Of a DNA stretch of 5,736 nt, positions 5,695-5,736 are shown piece after piece. Numbering within the stretch: position 1 is the first letter of the stretch; the number at the start of each line of letters is the position of its first letter. The stretch covers positions 1 to 5,736 of the forward strand of contig CAYJMY010000266.1 in NCBI GenBank assembly GCA_964371125.1. Reading direction: 5' to 3'. The stretch is from DUSC01 sp964371125 (GTDB taxonomy: Bacteria > Pseudomonadota > Alphaproteobacteria > Rhizobiales > Rhizobiaceae). The notes below the pieces were generated by a model that ran no database searches, was not told the origin of the DNA, and was given only the letters and a program-made list of their open reading frames with translations. Made by a program: the position numbers and the translations under genes.

Positions 5695-5736
5695 GCTCGA
5701 CGTTGCCCCCCTCTGGCCTGCCGGCCATCTCCCCCA
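5695..5736. repeat. Second copy of the mosaic palindromic repeat, cut by the window edge
   Basis: The 42 bases are identical to 381-422 and in the same orientation, covering the start of the right arm including TGGCCTGCCGGCCA. Just before it, GAAGGC at 5685-5690 matches 375-380 after a 4-base insertion (CGAC). The rest of the element should lie beyond the window. It ends 46 bases upstream of the first dehydrogenase start, so it forms most of the visible leader of the operon. Confidence 0.8.

Overview
The window looks like part of a chromosome from a high-GC alphaproteobacterium. A Rhizobiales species of the Mesorhizobium/Aminobacter/Phyllobacteriaceae kind is most likely. This rests on the strong G/C preference at third codon positions and on intergenic palindromes that resemble repeat families I know from Rhizobiales. 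No marker gene is present, so the taxonomic call is an inference.

Layout: positions 1-695 hold no convincing gene. The first 290 bases are visibly richer in A/T. They are followed by a mosaic palindromic repeat (291-442), a second 19-bp imperfect inverted repeat (546-603) and a hairpin just past the last stop codon (651-688). From 696 to 5648 five genes lie head to tail on the minus strand and read as one operon. In transcription order they are acyl-CoA dehydrogenase subunit 1 (5648-4485, GTG start), acyl-CoA dehydrogenase subunit 2 (4479-3415), thiolase (3422-2271), a PaaY/CaiE-type hexapeptide protein (2205-1603) and an MFE-2-like short-chain dehydrogenase (1601-696). Junctions are tight: a 5-base gap, an 8-base overlap, a 65-base gap filled by a palindrome, and a 1-base gap. 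At 5695-5736 the window ends inside a second copy of the 291-442 repeat, in the same orientation.

How the genes work together: they supply three of the four chemical steps of a beta-oxidation turn, namely alpha,beta-dehydrogenation by a probable two-subunit acyl-CoA dehydrogenase, 3-hydroxyacyl-CoA oxidation by the SDR, and thiolysis. A probable thioesterase of the PaaY family may recover CoA from stalled intermediates. No enoyl-CoA hydratase, CoA ligase, transporter or regulator is present, so these must be encoded elsewhere. The paired dehydrogenases appear to share one catalytic glutamate. Together with a FadA6-like thiolase and an HSD17B4/Rv3548c-like SDR, this resembles catabolic modules for bulky acyl-CoAs (steroid side chains or rings, terpenoids, cyclic or branched acids) or dicarboxylyl-CoAs, more than ordinary fatty-acid oxidation. 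The substrate cannot be read from the sequence. I found no CRISPR, tRNA, rRNA, transposase or phage gene.
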